From: Myxococcales bacterium
GTDB taxonomy: Bacteria > Myxococcota_A > Polyangia > Haliangiales > Haliangiaceae
Length of the DNA: 40,525 nucleotides
NCBI GenBank assembly: GCA_024222395.1
Contig: JAAEPE010000876.1
Span: 1 to 40,525 of the forward strand
Direction: 5' to 3'
Shown here: piece by piece, positions 15,682-24,392 of the stretch
Position numbering within the stretch: the stretch's first letter is position 1
Layout: each line of letters opens with the position of its first letter
Position numbers and translations under genes: made by a program
The notes under the pieces: generated by a model
Database searches by the model: none
The model's input: only the letters and a program-made list of their open reading frames with translations
Told to the model about the DNA's origin: nothing

Positions 15682-17743
15682 GTCGCACCTCCGTCGCAGC
15701 TAGAGCACTGGCGATGTGGCGCAGCTTGCGCACTTGCCTTCGTGGCCAACTCACGTCCATTCGCTCAGCGCCTGTGGCGCGCGCTGTCTCAAGCTCGTCA
15801 ACCACCGAGAAGGCCGATGTGAATCTCTGTGTCGCGCGGTTGAGATAGCGTGGGTAGAGCAGGTACGTGCCTGCAACCAAGGCATCGAGCGAGAGCTTGC
15901 GAGTGCGCCGAGAGACAGGGTGGCGGTCTGTAGTGAGGCCCCAGCCTGAGTAGAATGGCTGCCCATAGGTATGCACGTCGAGCCCGCGCAGGAGCGCTTC
16001 AAAACCGACCAGTGAAGTCATGACATGCACCTCGTTTGCAACCCGCAGACATTGTGCCAAAGACGCCTTCTCTTCGACGTGGTCGCAGACGACAAGTGCC
16101 TGCTCTTTCGGAATATTTCCACAACGATTGCCACTTAGCACATCGGGGTGGGGCTTGAAAATGATGTATGCTCCTGGCCGGGCGGCTCGAGCGGCCTCCA
16201 AGAGCCCGAGGTTGGTGGCGATGTCGAAGCAGCCAAGCTGAATCGAAGCGTCGTCCTCTACCTGCCCGGGAACGAGCACCACGATCTTGTCGTCGGCTTC
16301 GATGGGCAGAGACCTTTCTGTGTCCCCAACGTTGTATTTCGATAGGCCCGAGGCGAGGAGCCGCCCTCTGAGGTGACGAGCTTTCTCCAGGAGAGGCTCG
16401 GCGAAATTCGTTGTCTGCAAAATCGACTCGAGTTCGCTTGGCGTCGACGGGTCAAAGTAGATGCCTTCCTGGTCTACGACAAGCGATGCTGGGGCATCCA
16501 TGTCGGAGCCCAAACCGACCGATCGGAGGAAGCCATCCTCCATGCACCACGGCTGTATTCCGTACTTGTCGGAGAGCTTGCCAACATCGTCTTGTGCCCT
16601 GCGACCCCAGACGACGATCTTGCTATTGGCATCGAAACCAAGCTTCTCGGCGTGAGCGGCGCTGTATGGGAATTCGATGGTATTGCCCGGGCAGCGGAGA
16701 TAGGAGCGCACGTAGTTCTGCTTCCAGAAGTGCTTGATGAAGCCAAAGCAGAAGATGCGACCTTGGTTACGCGCGAACTCTTGACGCTGAAGAGCGAGGT
16801 GCTCAATGACTCGCTCGATTTCGCAGGGGGCACCGGAGTCTGGGTCGACGTAGCGTGTGTAGTGAATGTAGGCGGCTGCAAAGAGCTGCGATAACGAAAG
16901 GACTCTGCCTCGTCTGTCCACTGGACGGCGATCTTCGGTGAGCCCCCAGCCTGAGTAGAAAGGAGCACCGAAACACGTCACCGGTTTGCCGACCAAGAGA
17001 GCCTCAAACCCTAGTTGCGAGGTAACCACGTAAACCTTGTCAACTTGCTCTAGTAGTCGAATCGGACTACACGGGGAGCTGATGAGCCGTTGCCTGTCTC
17101 GCTCCTGTGGAGTTCCGAGATAGCCATGCTTCTTCCCGCTCAGTACATCGGGATGTGTCTTGATCAAGATTTCCGCATCGGGGTTTTCCAGATGAGCCGC
17201 TGCCAGCATCTCCGTGAATGCACCTCGCTTTCCAAGACCACACGCAACGCTCAGGTCCCCCGCAGTCTGATCCACTACCAAGACCCGAGGACGTCCTCCA
17301 TTTTCTCGGAGCGCCACAGGTGCGACAGGGGCATTGTTGTACTTTGAGAGACCGTGCTCGACGATGGCCGCAATAGCTCGATCCGCTCGCTCGAGTACGG
17401 CCGGATCTTCTAGTGGGTCGTCCGCGAGAATTCTCTCCAGCCTTGATGGACGGCGGGCGTCGTAGTACAGACCTGTATCGTCCATCACCATGGAAAGAGC
17501 AGTATCGCCCTCTACGCCCAGGCCCACGCTGCGAAGGAACCCATCTTCCAACCGCCAGTACGGCAAGCCATGCTTGTGGGCAAACTCGATAGCTACCATC
17601 GTATTGCCTTTGTGCCCCCAGCCAACTACCGCATCTATGCCAGAGGCGCTGAGCGGCCTATACACTACTTTCTCGCAGCCGATAAGGGCGGGGCCATGTT
17701 CGAGCCCGGCAATGCCTCGAGAGAACGTCGCTACGCGTTTCAA
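15671..17743 (-). CDS. kpsC: Capsule poly-Kdo transferase KpsC, two-module
   Basis: KpsC extends the Kdo linker by alternating beta-2,4 and beta-2,7 transfers using two related retaining glycosyltransferase modules in one chain. Both modules are visible in the 690 residues. Each has a (V)WG(H/R) strand, a W/CxxEDGFLRSVGLG motif (WRLEDGFLRSVGLG in the first, WCMEDGFLRSVGLG in the second), and a KTHPDVLSG/KPHPDVLSG motif. Both also have a near-identical FYSGWGLTxDRxPVxRR ending. The length matches E. coli KpsC (about 675). It lies 6 bp after kdsB and overlaps kpsS by 11 bp. Together with the kds genes it shows that the polymer is built on a Kdo linker. Confidence 0.95.
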   Translation of the reverse strand: MKRVATFSRGIAGLEHGPALIGCEKVVYRPLSASGIDAVVGWGHKGNTMVAIEFAHKHGLPYWRLEDGFLRSVGLGVEGDTALSMVMDDTGLYYDARRPSRLERILADDPLEDPAVLERADRAIAAIVEHGLSKYNNAPVAPVALRENGGRPRVLVVDQTAGDLSVACGLGKRGAFTEMLAAAHLENPDAEILIKTHPDVLSGKKHGYLGTPQERDRQRLISSPCSPIRLLEQVDKVYVVTSQLGFEALLVGKPVTCFGAPFYSGWGLTEDRRPVDRRGRVLSLSQLFAAAYIHYTRYVDPDSGAPCEIERVIEHLALQRQEFARNQGRIFCFGFIKHFWKQNYVRSYLRCPGNTIEFPYSAAHAEKLGFDANSKIVVWGRRAQDDVGKLSDKYGIQPWCMEDGFLRSVGLGSDMDAPASLVVDQEGIYFDPSTPSELESILQTTNFAEPLLEKARHLRGRLLASGLSKYNVGDTERSLPIEADDKIVVLVPGQVEDDASIQLGCFDIATNLGLLEAARAARPGAYIIFKPHPDVLSGNRCGNIPKEQALVVCDHVEEKASLAQCLRVANEVHVMTSLVGFEALLRGLDVHTYGQPFYSGWGLTTDRHPVSRRTRKLSLDALVAGTYLLYPRYLNRATQRFTSAFSVVDELETARATGAERMDVSWPRRQVRKLRHIASALAATEVRRGS

Positions 17744-17749
17744 GACAAG

Positions 17750-18541
17750 CTACTCCGAGACCTGCTCGTCCGAGAAAAACCGACGCGCTCGATCTAGATC
17801 GGATTGGGTATCAACTCCGGGCGGTGGGGGCTCGGTGATGACGCCGACATGAACGCCGATCCCCATCGCCATGGCTCGGAGTTGTTCCAACGACTCTGAC
17901 TTCTCATTTGTGCTCTGAGGATGGGCTGCCATCTTGGTCAACACTCCGGCTCGATAGGCGTACATGCCGATGTGACGCAAGAACGTATGTCCCTCTGGCA
18001 GCGTCTCTGGAACTTCGCCTGGTCGAAAGACCCCGCGAACCCAAGGAATGGGGGCTCGACTGAAATACGAAGCCATTCCCTGCTCGTCCATTACAACCTT
18101 GACCGCATTGTCGTTGAAAAGCTCTTCGCCCGAGTTAATCGGTGTTGCCATCGTGGCAATGCCTGCATCTGGCGCATCGACTAGCGCCGACGCAACCTGT
18201 GTGATGAGAGCAACAGGAATGCATGGCTCGTCACCCTGAAGATTGACCACGACTATCTCATCATTCCACCCAAGACGAGCGACAACCTCCGCAAGCCTAT
18301 CTGTTCCGGACGCGTGCTCGGTGCTCGTGAGCATCGCGTTGCCGCCGCAAGACTCAACCTCATCAACGATTCGGGCGTCGTCGGTAGCGACGATCACATC
18401 ATTCGCGCCAGCGAGTATCGCGCGATCCCAAACGCGAGCAATCATGCTTCTGCCTGCGATAGATCTAAGCGGCTTGCCAGGCAGACGCGACGCGGCAAAG
18501 CGTGACGGAATGATGACGTTGAAGCTAGCAGCTTGGGGCAT
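17750..18541 (-). CDS. kdsB: 3-deoxy-manno-octulosonate cytidylyltransferase (CMP-Kdo synthetase)
   Basis: KdsB activates Kdo with CTP to CMP-Kdo, the donor used by KpsS and KpsC (and by lipid A core synthesis). The 263 residues carry the classic N-terminus VIIPSRFAASRLPGKPLRSIAG, then VATDDARIVDEVE, HASGTDRLAEV, VVNLQGDEPCI, YFSRAPIPWVR, RHIGMYAYRAGVL and the ESLEQLRAM motif. The spacing of 6 bp to kpsC and 31 bp to the upstream glycosyltransferase puts it in the same operon. Because it sits in the capsule cluster it may be a capsule-dedicated copy (KpsU-like), with another kdsB elsewhere; that cannot be told from this window. Confidence 0.95.
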   Translation of the reverse strand: MPQAASFNVIIPSRFAASRLPGKPLRSIAGRSMIARVWDRAILAGANDVIVATDDARIVDEVESCGGNAMLTSTEHASGTDRLAEVVARLGWNDEIVVVNLQGDEPCIPVALITQVASALVDAPDAGIATMATPINSGEELFNDNAVKVVMDEQGMASYFSRAPIPWVRGVFRPGEVPETLPEGHTFLRHIGMYAYRAGVLTKMAAHPQSTNEKSESLEQLRAMAMGIGVHVGVITEPPPPGVDTQSDLDRARRFFSDEQVSE

Positions 18542-18572
18542 GGCTTGGTTCCCTTTCGAAAGCGGGGCGAGG

Positions 18573-20615
18573 CTATCTCACCGGCCACGAGGACGCATCT
18601 CGCCCCTCACGCTCCGGTCGAATTTCTGGTTGAGCACGGAACGGACGTTGTCCGAGAGGAAAGGGCATAATCGCCGAGCTGAGTCCTTCAAATACGCTTT
18701 CGTGCCACTGCCTAGCAGCATCGCGATAGATTTGGCGGATGGGAGGCATGGTGGTTCGGCCATCCGCATCCACAGCAAATGCCGCAGCGCCGGCAGTTGT
18801 TAGCGACCCTTCCGCCTGCAATGCGTAGTACGAAACGACAGGCAGGAGACGCACATCACGACCTGTAGCGATGTTGAGTCGCTCAACGTCCTCAGCGTCT
18901 ACAGAAACCCGCACGCTGTCAAAGAACCCAACTGAACTCATAGCGGCCTCACGGCGAATCATGAGTGTGATGTAGCCAGATCGATTGGTCCTGCCATTGA
19001 ACCAAACCTCATTCCCATCTTCTGACAAACGCTGGTATCGAGTGTAGTTGCCAATGGAGCCTGGATCGGAAGACAGCGCTTGCGCCTGCAGTTCCACACG
19101 ATTTAGTGAGGAGACGTCATCCGAATAGTGGAACGTCACGAAGACGCCACGTGCGAATCGTAGGCCTACGTTCTTCGCATAGTACGTGCCGCTATTCCGC
19201 GCGGTTTGCAGTACTCGGATTCGGTCATCCTTTGCGGCCTTAGCCCTGGCGACAGCCAACGAGTCATCGGGACTGCAATCATCAACTACCAAGAGCTCGA
19301 TATTGCGATAGGTCTGATCAAGGACCGAATCGATCGCCGCCGCTAAGGTGTCCGCGCCGTTGTATGCGGTCATGATGACGGAGACGAGGGAAATCTGATG
19401 TTTCCAATCAGAGGCCATTGGTGTGGGCCAAATAGGTCTTCGGTCGAAGCACTCTACGCGAGACACATCGTCACCACGTTCGTGAAATGGGCTCGACGGC
19501 TCTACACCTGAATACCTACAAGAATCGGTAACGAGCTCGGTCTCAGACAGGTTTTCCGCAGTCGCCAACGACGTCACGCCTAGCTTGTTTCTAAGCGTGT
19601 CCATTCCGGCCTTGAGGTCAGGCAACTCACGTTCTCCAGAGAAGAAATCGTGCCAAGTATCTCTCCTTGCCAGGACAAGACCATTCGCACTCTCGAAGCG
19701 ATGATCGCGATTCGGCGAGAGGCATGAGAAGCCATGTTCGACCGCACCGCGGCCACACGACATTGGGAGAGCCACGACAGCAATATCGGTTGCGTAGCTT
19801 CGCTCAATTCCGTGGCGAAGTAGCTCATCCGTACTGCTTTCCCAAATCGTGTAGACACGAGCACGGGGACACCGCAATTCGGCCAGCGTTTGTGGCACTG
19901 AAGCAGCGTGCGCCGAGGACAACATCACGATGAGTTCCGTTCTCAATCCCAAGTCGTGGCTGAATTCCGCCAGTTCAGTTGTATTGAGTTCGCATCCAGC
20001 CCCCACGCAGAGCACTAGTGTTCTCTTCGGAACATCGTACACCGTGACTTTTCTTCTCGCTTCTCGGGTTGCGGCAGCCGGAGCGACCAACTTGAACACC
20101 CGAAGCCCCGGACCAGAGAGAACCGTATGCGACGAGTCTTCTAGGAATTTCCCTGGGCTTACCAGCAGCTTGTGCAACTTGCGGCCCCGGAGACTCGCCG
20201 GACGCAGTCCGCGAAATTCGAGCGCTACATTGCGAAGCCCTTTGTATGCAGAGTTCTTCTCAAGCGTTGTCTTGGCTAGGTCTTGTAGCACTTCGAGGTT
20301 CTCTCGCACCGACACACCAAGACGCACTTTCGGCGAAGGTCCTTCCGAGGCTTTGATCGCCCCCCCCCCCGCCACCGCAAAGCAAACCATCTTGCTCGCC
20401 GGTATCCGCGCGATGGCCTCATAGCCCCACTCGCCGAGCAGTGCTTCGATGTCCTTTGGTATCGTGCCTCCCGCGCACTGCAGAAAGAGCATTTTGCCGT
20501 CCTGCAGGATGGTAGGGCGGGCAGCCTGCAGCGCCGAGACAACTCGAACAACGCTGGCCGAGTCGCGAGCGTCGACGGTGGCATTGAAGCCTGCGAGTGA
20601 GTCTGAGTTGCTCAT
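18573..20615 (-). CDS. Large multi-domain glycosyltransferase with an 11-G tract
   Basis: The protein has 680 residues. Residues about 409-600 form a GT2 GT-A domain: SVIMTAYNGADTLAAAIDSVLDQ, LLVVDDCSPDDS, NSGTYYAKNVGLRFARG. Where the sister enzyme at 8303 has HDADD, this one has HYSDD, so the first Asp of the metal motif is replaced. Residues about 195-350 resemble another glycosyltransferase-like alpha/beta domain without clear catalytic motifs. Residues 1-190 are unassigned. Codons 82-86 contain an uninterrupted run of eleven G on the coding strand (20360-20370). A one-base slip would truncate the protein soon after. It lies between kdsC (12 bp) and kdsB (31 bp), so it is part of the capsule operon and probably builds the repeat unit. 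Confidence 0.8.
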   Translation of the reverse strand: MSNSDSLAGFNATVDARDSASVVRVVSALQAARPTILQDGKMLFLQCAGGTIPKDIEALLGEWGYEAIARIPASKMVCFAVAGGGAIKASEGPSPKVRLGVSVRENLEVLQDLAKTTLEKNSAYKGLRNVALEFRGLRPASLRGRKLHKLLVSPGKFLEDSSHTVLSGPGLRVFKLVAPAAATREARRKVTVYDVPKRTLVLCVGAGCELNTTELAEFSHDLGLRTELIVMLSSAHAASVPQTLAELRCPRARVYTIWESSTDELLRHGIERSYATDIAVVALPMSCGRGAVEHGFSCLSPNRDHRFESANGLVLARRDTWHDFFSGERELPDLKAGMDTLRNKLGVTSLATAENLSETELVTDSCRYSGVEPSSPFHERGDDVSRVECFDRRPIWPTPMASDWKHQISLVSVIMTAYNGADTLAAAIDSVLDQTYRNIELLVVDDCSPDDSLAVARAKAAKDDRIRVLQTARNSGTYYAKNVGLRFARGVFVTFHYSDDVSSLNRVELQAQALSSDPGSIGNYTRYQRLSEDGNEVWFNGRTNRSGYITLMIRREAAMSSVGFFDSVRVSVDAEDVERLNIATGRDVRLLPVVSYYALQAEGSLTTAGAAAFAVDADGRTTMPPIRQIYRDAARQWHESVFEGLSSAIMPFPLGQRPFRAQPEIRPEREGRDASSWPVR
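20360..20370 (-). repeat. Poly-G(11) tract within glycosyltransferase gene
   Basis: Eleven consecutive C on the plus strand (G on the coding strand) lie about 245 bp into the 2-kb gene. Tracts of this length are slip-prone and are the classic basis of on/off switching of surface-sugar genes in other bacteria. Confidence 0.8.
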
Positions 20616-20627
20616 GGCTGGTTCGAG

Positions 20628-21155
20628 TTACTCTTCAAGCACTTTGGCAATCGCCGCGTCTAGCCCTACCTGGGCGTCGACGATAGCGTCGCAGACTTCG
20701 CGGACTGCGCCTTCGCCTCCGTTTCGCTCGGTGACGAGGTCGGCTTCTTTGAGGACTGCGGCGTGACCATTGGCGACGGTGACTCCGAGGCCAGCCAGAC
20801 GGATCGCAGGGATGTCGATTATGTCGTCGCCGATGTAGGCAGCGTTTTCTGCTGGGACTTCGAGCTTGTCGAGCAGCTCTTGCAGGGCCGCCCCTTTGTC
20901 TCCTCGCCCCTGTACTACGTGTTTGATCTTTAGGTCAGACATTCTCTTAGCAACGGCAGCACCAGAGCGTGCGGTTATGATGGCGACTTCGATGCCGTTG
21001 TCCATGAGCATGCGCAGGCCCATGCCGTCGCGCACGTGGAAGGTCTTGGTGGCTTCGCCGCCGTCACTATAGGTTAGGCGTCCGTCTGTGAGCACGCCGT
21101 CTACGTCGCAAACCAGTAGTTTGATGTCGCTTAGCTGCGCGGCTGGGTCACTCAT
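20628..21155 (-). CDS. kdsC: Kdo-8-phosphate phosphatase KdsC
   Basis: KdsC removes the phosphate from Kdo-8-P made by KdsA. It is a small HAD-superfamily C0-type enzyme. Starting from the ATG at 21155 it has 175 residues, the usual size. That ATG overlaps the kdsA stop as ATGA, and the longer upstream frame is only antisense noise over kdsA. Motifs: [10 protein letters not shown] with the nucleophile Asp17 and Asp19, TARSG (motif II), GRGDKGAAL with the Lys, and [11 protein letters not shown] (motif III/IV). It lies in the kdsD-kdsA-kdsC order typical of dedicated Kdo operons. Confidence 0.93.
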   Translation of the reverse strand: MSDPAAQLSDIKLLVCDVDGVLTDGRLTYSDGGEATKTFHVRDGMGLRMLMDNGIEVAIITARSGAAVAKRMSDLKIKHVVQGRGDKGAALQELLDKLEVPAENAAYIGDDIIDIPAIRLAGLGVTVANGHAAVLKEADLVTERNGGEGAVREVCDAIVDAQVGLDAAIAKVLEE

Positions 21156-21985
21156 ACTTCGTCCTCTTGGTATAGCTCCGACTTGGTCAACTCGTCGAGA
21201 CGGGAGAGCATCGATAGGAGTTTTTCTGCCCTTGTGAGGGGCCACTGATTCGGCCCGTCGCTCCAAGCCTTGTCCGGATCTTGATGCACTTCCATGAAGA
21301 CGCCTGCGACTCCTGTGGCTACTGCGGCTCTCGCCAAGACCGGTACCATTTTGCGCTGCCCGCCAGTGGAGGTTCCGTTTCCGCCGGGCTGCTGAACAGA
21401 GTGGGTGGCGTCGAAGACAACGGGGCATCCGGTCTCGCGCATGGTCGCAAGCCCGCGCATATCCGATACCAGGGTGTTGTAGCCAAACGAGGCACCGCGC
21501 TCGCAGAGCATGATGTCTTCGTTGCCTACGGCTCGGCACTTCTCTACGACCGGCGCCATGTCCCAGGGAGCGAGAAACTGCCCCTTCTTGATGTTCACGG
21601 GCTTTCCTGCCCGAGCCACGCGCTGCATGAAGTCGGTTTGCCGAACCAAGAAGGCTGGGGTTTGCAACACATCCACGACGGAGGCGACCTCGTCGATTGG
21701 GGTGCTCTCGTGAACGTCGGTAAGGATCGGCAATTCGAGCTCGGTCTTGACCTTCTCGAGAATTCGCAACCCCTGCTCGAGGCCCGGCCCACGCTTGGCA
21801 TCAGCCGATGTGCGATTGGCCTTATCAAAGCTCGCTTTGAAAATGTAGGGGATGCCCAGCTTGCCAGTGATGCCCTTGAGCGTCTCGGCACAGTGCATGA
21901 TCATCTCTTCGCTCTCGATCACACAGGGACCGGCGATAACGAATAGCGGCAGACGATTGCCAACTTCAAAATCCGCGAGTTTCAT
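21152..21985 (-). CDS. kdsA: 3-deoxy-8-phosphooctulonate synthase KdsA
   Basis: KdsA condenses arabinose-5-phosphate with PEP to Kdo-8-P. The 277-residue product shows the whole family pattern: [85 protein letters not shown]. Residue Cys21 in GPCVIES occupies the position that is Asn in the metal-independent E. coli enzyme and Cys in metal-dependent ones such as Aquifex, so this is predicted to be a metal-dependent KdsA. It is 50 bp downstream of kdsD and overlaps kdsC by 4 bp. Confidence 0.95.
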   Translation of the reverse strand: MKLADFEVGNRLPLFVIAGPCVIESEEMIMHCAETLKGITGKLGIPYIFKASFDKANRTSADAKRGPGLEQGLRILEKVKTELELPILTDVHESTPIDEVASVVDVLQTPAFLVRQTDFMQRVARAGKPVNIKKGQFLAPWDMAPVVEKCRAVGNEDIMLCERGASFGYNTLVSDMRGLATMRETGCPVVFDATHSVQQPGGNGTSTGGQRKMVPVLARAAVATGVAGVFMEVHQDPDKAWSDGPNQWPLTRAEKLLSMLSRLDELTKSELYQEDEV

Positions 21986-22035
21986 TGCAGCCGACTCTAC
22001 CTCAGCGCTTCTGCAATCAAAGCGGCTTGGGCAGC

Positions 22036-23025
22036 CTACTCTTCGAAAACCTCGACTACGCCAACCACCGAGCTTGCATGGTCAACGACCACAAAGGCCT
22101 TGAGCTTCATTTGCTGCATCCGCCTATGCGCATCGACCAGCAGAGTCGACTCGGGAATCGTGACCGGATTGTCGGTCATGATATCGCTCACGGGGCGTGA
22201 GAGCATATCGGGGCAGTTCTGCATGCCACGGCGCAAATCACCATCGGTGATTAGCCCGACGAGCTTCTCGTCTCTCATCACCAAGACCAGGCCCAGCCTG
22301 CCTTTGCTCATGGTCATGAGGGAATCGCCAACACTATCTTCCGGCGTGACAACCGGCAGCTCTTCGGTGCGCATCGCCTCTCGGACGGTGAGCAGCTGTT
22401 TTCCGAGGCTTCCGCCGGGATGAAACTGTGCGAATTCGCTTGGGCCAAACTCCCTGCGCTGAATGAGGGAGACCGCAAGGGCGTCGCCCATGGCGAGAGC
22501 TGCCAACGTAGAATTTGTCGGTGCGAGATTGTTGGGACACGCCTCTCGGTCCACAGAGACATCGAGAGCTACATCGACACCGGCGGCCAATGTGGAATCA
22601 AGCACTCCGGTGAGCGCCACCATGGGAAGACCGAGACGCCTAAGGTGTGGCATCAGGCGGACGACCTCGTCGGTCTCGCCAGACTGGGAGATGAGTACGA
22701 CGCTATCTCCTTGGCTGATCATGCCGAGGTCACCGTGATAGGCCTCACCAGCCTGTACGAAGAAACTTGGAGTGCCGGTCGAGGCGAGAGTTGCGGCAAT
22801 CTTGCGGCCGATCAGCCCCGACTTGCCAACTCCTAGGATGACGACCTTTCCGATGGTCGTAAGGAGCACCTCAACCGCTTCCGCATACCCTTGGTCGATG
22901 CGCTCGGCGAGTGCCTCGATTGCCTGTGCCTGTGCGCGAAAGACGTTTCGGGCCTCAGCGACCACGAAGGACGTCTGAGTGGTGCGGTGCCGGCTGGGGA
23001 GTCGTTTGAGATTGGAGCGAAGCAT
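22036..23025 (-). CDS. kdsD: Arabinose-5-phosphate isomerase KdsD/KpsF
   Basis: This enzyme converts ribulose-5-phosphate to arabinose-5-phosphate, the first committed step to Kdo. The 329 residues hold a SIS sugar-isomerase domain (about 30-195: [40 protein letters not shown]). Two CBS domains follow (about 215-270 with [23 protein letters not shown], and 275-329), the standard KdsD/KpsF architecture. As first gene of the minus-strand capsule operon it should lie just after the promoter. The leader contains a 9-bp hairpin (23067-23093). Whether it is the only isomerase in the cell or a capsule-dedicated KpsF copy cannot be told here. Confidence 0.93.
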   Translation of the reverse strand: MLRSNLKRLPSRHRTTQTSFVVAEARNVFRAQAQAIEALAERIDQGYAEAVEVLLTTIGKVVILGVGKSGLIGRKIAATLASTGTPSFFVQAGEAYHGDLGMISQGDSVVLISQSGETDEVVRLMPHLRRLGLPMVALTGVLDSTLAAGVDVALDVSVDREACPNNLAPTNSTLAALAMGDALAVSLIQRREFGPSEFAQFHPGGSLGKQLLTVREAMRTEELPVVTPEDSVGDSLMTMSKGRLGLVLVMRDEKLVGLITDGDLRRGMQNCPDMLSRPVSDIMTDNPVTIPESTLLVDAHRRMQQMKLKAFVVVDHASSVVGVVEVFEE

Positions 23026-23408
23026 TCGGGGTATCTAATTCCAGTCTAAGAAGCGATTGAGATTGGGCAGTTCTTGTAAAAGGTAAGGACTGCTCGATCC
23101 GAAGCGCATTTAGTTACAAATAGTTAAAGATTGGTTGCCCTGTATCGTGTCTCTGTGCCTGCGTCAAGATTCGACACGCAATGACGCTACGCAACATTCG
23201 TGCCTTACTGGCACAGGCCTGCGCCAGCCAGACAATGTGTATGAGATCCATGCACATACACGAATGAACATACGTCATCGTTCGTTAGTAGCTGAGAACA
23301 AGTCTGACAAGCGGGTCATGCACGCGACACCGTGCCCCGAATTTCTGAGCACATTCGTTGCCAGCTTCGGTAACTGGAGTAGTCAAGGCTGCCGGTGGCC
23401 GCCTTCAT
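23026..23408. other. Intergenic region upstream of kdsD, AT-rich first part
   Basis: No gene is convincing here. The first 100 bp must carry the minus-strand kdsD promoter. A hairpin, GCAGTTCTT (23067-23075) pairing with AAGGACTGC (23085-23093) with one G-U pair, lies in the expected kdsD leader. The AT-rich stretch at 23107-23130 is the best place for promoter DNA, but I see no clean -35/-10 pair. A 145-codon plus-strand frame from 23135 lacks a ribosome site and protein-like composition. Confidence 0.45.
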
Positions 23409-23482
23409 TGCCGAAACCTCGGCAGAAGTCCGGGAGTGTCCACGGGACGGACCCACCGTCCGTGGGCATCCCCTCACCGGAC
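23409..23482. promoter_or_regulatory. Cluster of inverted repeats, candidate enhancer for the sigma-54 promoter
   Basis: Three dyads are stacked here. TGCCGA-AACC-TCGGCA lies at 23409-23424. GTCCGG (23428-23433) pairs with CCGGAC (23477-23482). Inside it, CCACGGGACGG (23440-23450) pairs with CCGTCCGTGG (23456-23465) with one bulged G. The central dyad is about 86 bp upstream of the predicted sigma-54 start, a usual enhancer distance. The same DNA could instead encode a structured RNA. Confidence 0.45.
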
Positions 23483-23512
23483 AGGAGCGGCGTGATCTCA
23501 GGTAGTTGGCCC

Positions 23513-23528
23513 TGGCACCAACCTTGCG
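23513..23528 (+). promoter_or_regulatory. Sigma-54 promoter of the 75-aa gene and comEA-like gene
   Basis: The plus strand reads TGGCAC-CAACC-TTGCG with exact GG-N10-GC spacing; 15 of 16 scored positions fit consensus. The predicted start is near 23539, giving a leader of about 57 bases before the ATG at 23596. Confidence 0.8.
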
Positions 23529-23595
23529 AAGTGGAAGAAGCGACTAGTCACTTCACCTACCGAAATCTCTAACCCCCATCAACCAAAGGAACCCC

Positions 23596-23823
23596 ATGTC
23601 CAACAACCTCAAGAAGGTGCTCTGCCCAATGGAGCGCAAGGGAAAGACTCACTGGATGCGCGTCGGCTCGGCCTTCATCAACTCGGATGGCTCGACCAAC
23701 GTCTATCTCGACGCGTTCCCGGCAAACGGCAAATTGCAGATTCGAGACCTCGATGAGCGAGATCTCAAGAAGCCCGAGTCCGGAGCCGGGGCCAATCAGC
23801 CGAGCTCCGCCCTGCCCTTCTAA
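23596..23823 (+). CDS. Conserved-looking small protein, 75 aa
   Basis: A soluble 75-residue protein with a compact, beta-rich look: [49 protein letters not shown]. It then has a polar linker ending in SSALPF. I have the impression of similar short proteins in myxobacteria, but no function is known to me. The terminal LPF recalls the C-terminal tip of single-strand DNA-binding proteins, though the acidic residues before it are missing. The start has AAAGGAA at good spacing. It is the first gene after the sigma-54 promoter and is followed 58 bp later by a ComEA-like gene. Confidence 0.75.
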   Translation: MSNNLKKVLCPMERKGKTHWMRVGSAFINSDGSTNVYLDAFPANGKLQIRDLDERDLKKPESGAGANQPSSALPF

Positions 23824-23881
23824 CTAAGAACAACACCCAAACAAGAGACGACGACAAACCATCACAAACAAGGAAACTACT

Positions 23882-24361
23882 ATGACCAATCAAACCAAGA
23901 GCAACCTTCGCCGATTCTTCTCTCTTACCGCCTTCACGGCTCTCGTCGCGGCAATCACCATGGCCTTTGCCTCCGCGCCAGAAGCGCGAACAGAGATGCG
24001 CTTCGACGAGTTCGAGCTTGCGCCCATGATAATGCCCACAGCTATTGCGGAGCCAATCCAAGTGACTCCGCTCATCGAAACAGGAGAGCGCGCCGTACCC
24101 AACAAAGCGAAAACCACGACTAAGAATAAAACCAAGGGCGCTCTCTCAGGAACCCTCAACATAAATACTGCGACGGCGAAAGAACTCGTCAAACTGCCAG
24201 GGATTGGCCCAAAAAAGGCGGAGAAGATCATCCACTGGCGAGCGGCTCATGGGAAATTCGGCCGTGTCGTCGACCTTCGCCGCGTGAAGGGCTTTGGAGC
24301 AAAATCAGTGAGGAAGCTGATGCCCTATCTCAGCATAAAAGGCCCCAATACCCTAGAATAG
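23882..24361 (+). CDS. ComEA-like helix-hairpin-helix protein
   Basis: The protein has 159 residues. The N-terminus has a signal or anchor segment ([24 protein letters not shown]), so the rest is periplasmic. A Lys/Thr-rich linker leads to a helix-hairpin-helix pair at about 92-150: [29 protein letters not shown] and [16 protein letters not shown]. This is the ComEA DNA-binding module, which in competent bacteria binds incoming double-stranded DNA. It shares the sigma-54 promoter with the 75-aa gene (58 bp spacing). No other competence gene is in the window, so DNA uptake is a family-based inference. The short dyad CCCTA-GAA-TAGGG spans the stop codon. Confidence 0.8.
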   Translation: MTNQTKSNLRRFFSLTAFTALVAAITMAFASAPEARTEMRFDEFELAPMIMPTAIAEPIQVTPLIETGERAVPNKAKTTTKNKTKGALSGTLNINTATAKELVKLPGIGPKKAEKIIHWRAAHGKFGRVVDLRRVKGFGAKSVRKLMPYLSIKGPNTLE

Positions 24362-24392
24362 GGCGCGCCTCTACATCGCCAAAGGAGGGCCG

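Noticed and set aside
16373..16894. 173-codon plus-strand frame
   Set aside because: Antisense to kpsC, with no recognisable sequence.
21281..21946. 221-codon plus-strand frame
   Set aside because: Antisense to kdsA; a shadow of codon bias.
23409..23482. Known ncRNA (SRP RNA, RNase P RNA, tmRNA)
   Set aside because: None of the conserved sequence blocks of these RNAs is present, despite the strong local dyads.
23135..23572. 145-codon plus-strand frame upstream of the ComEA-like operon
   Set aside because: It has no ribosome site and unprotein-like composition, and it covers the dyad cluster and the sigma-54 promoter.
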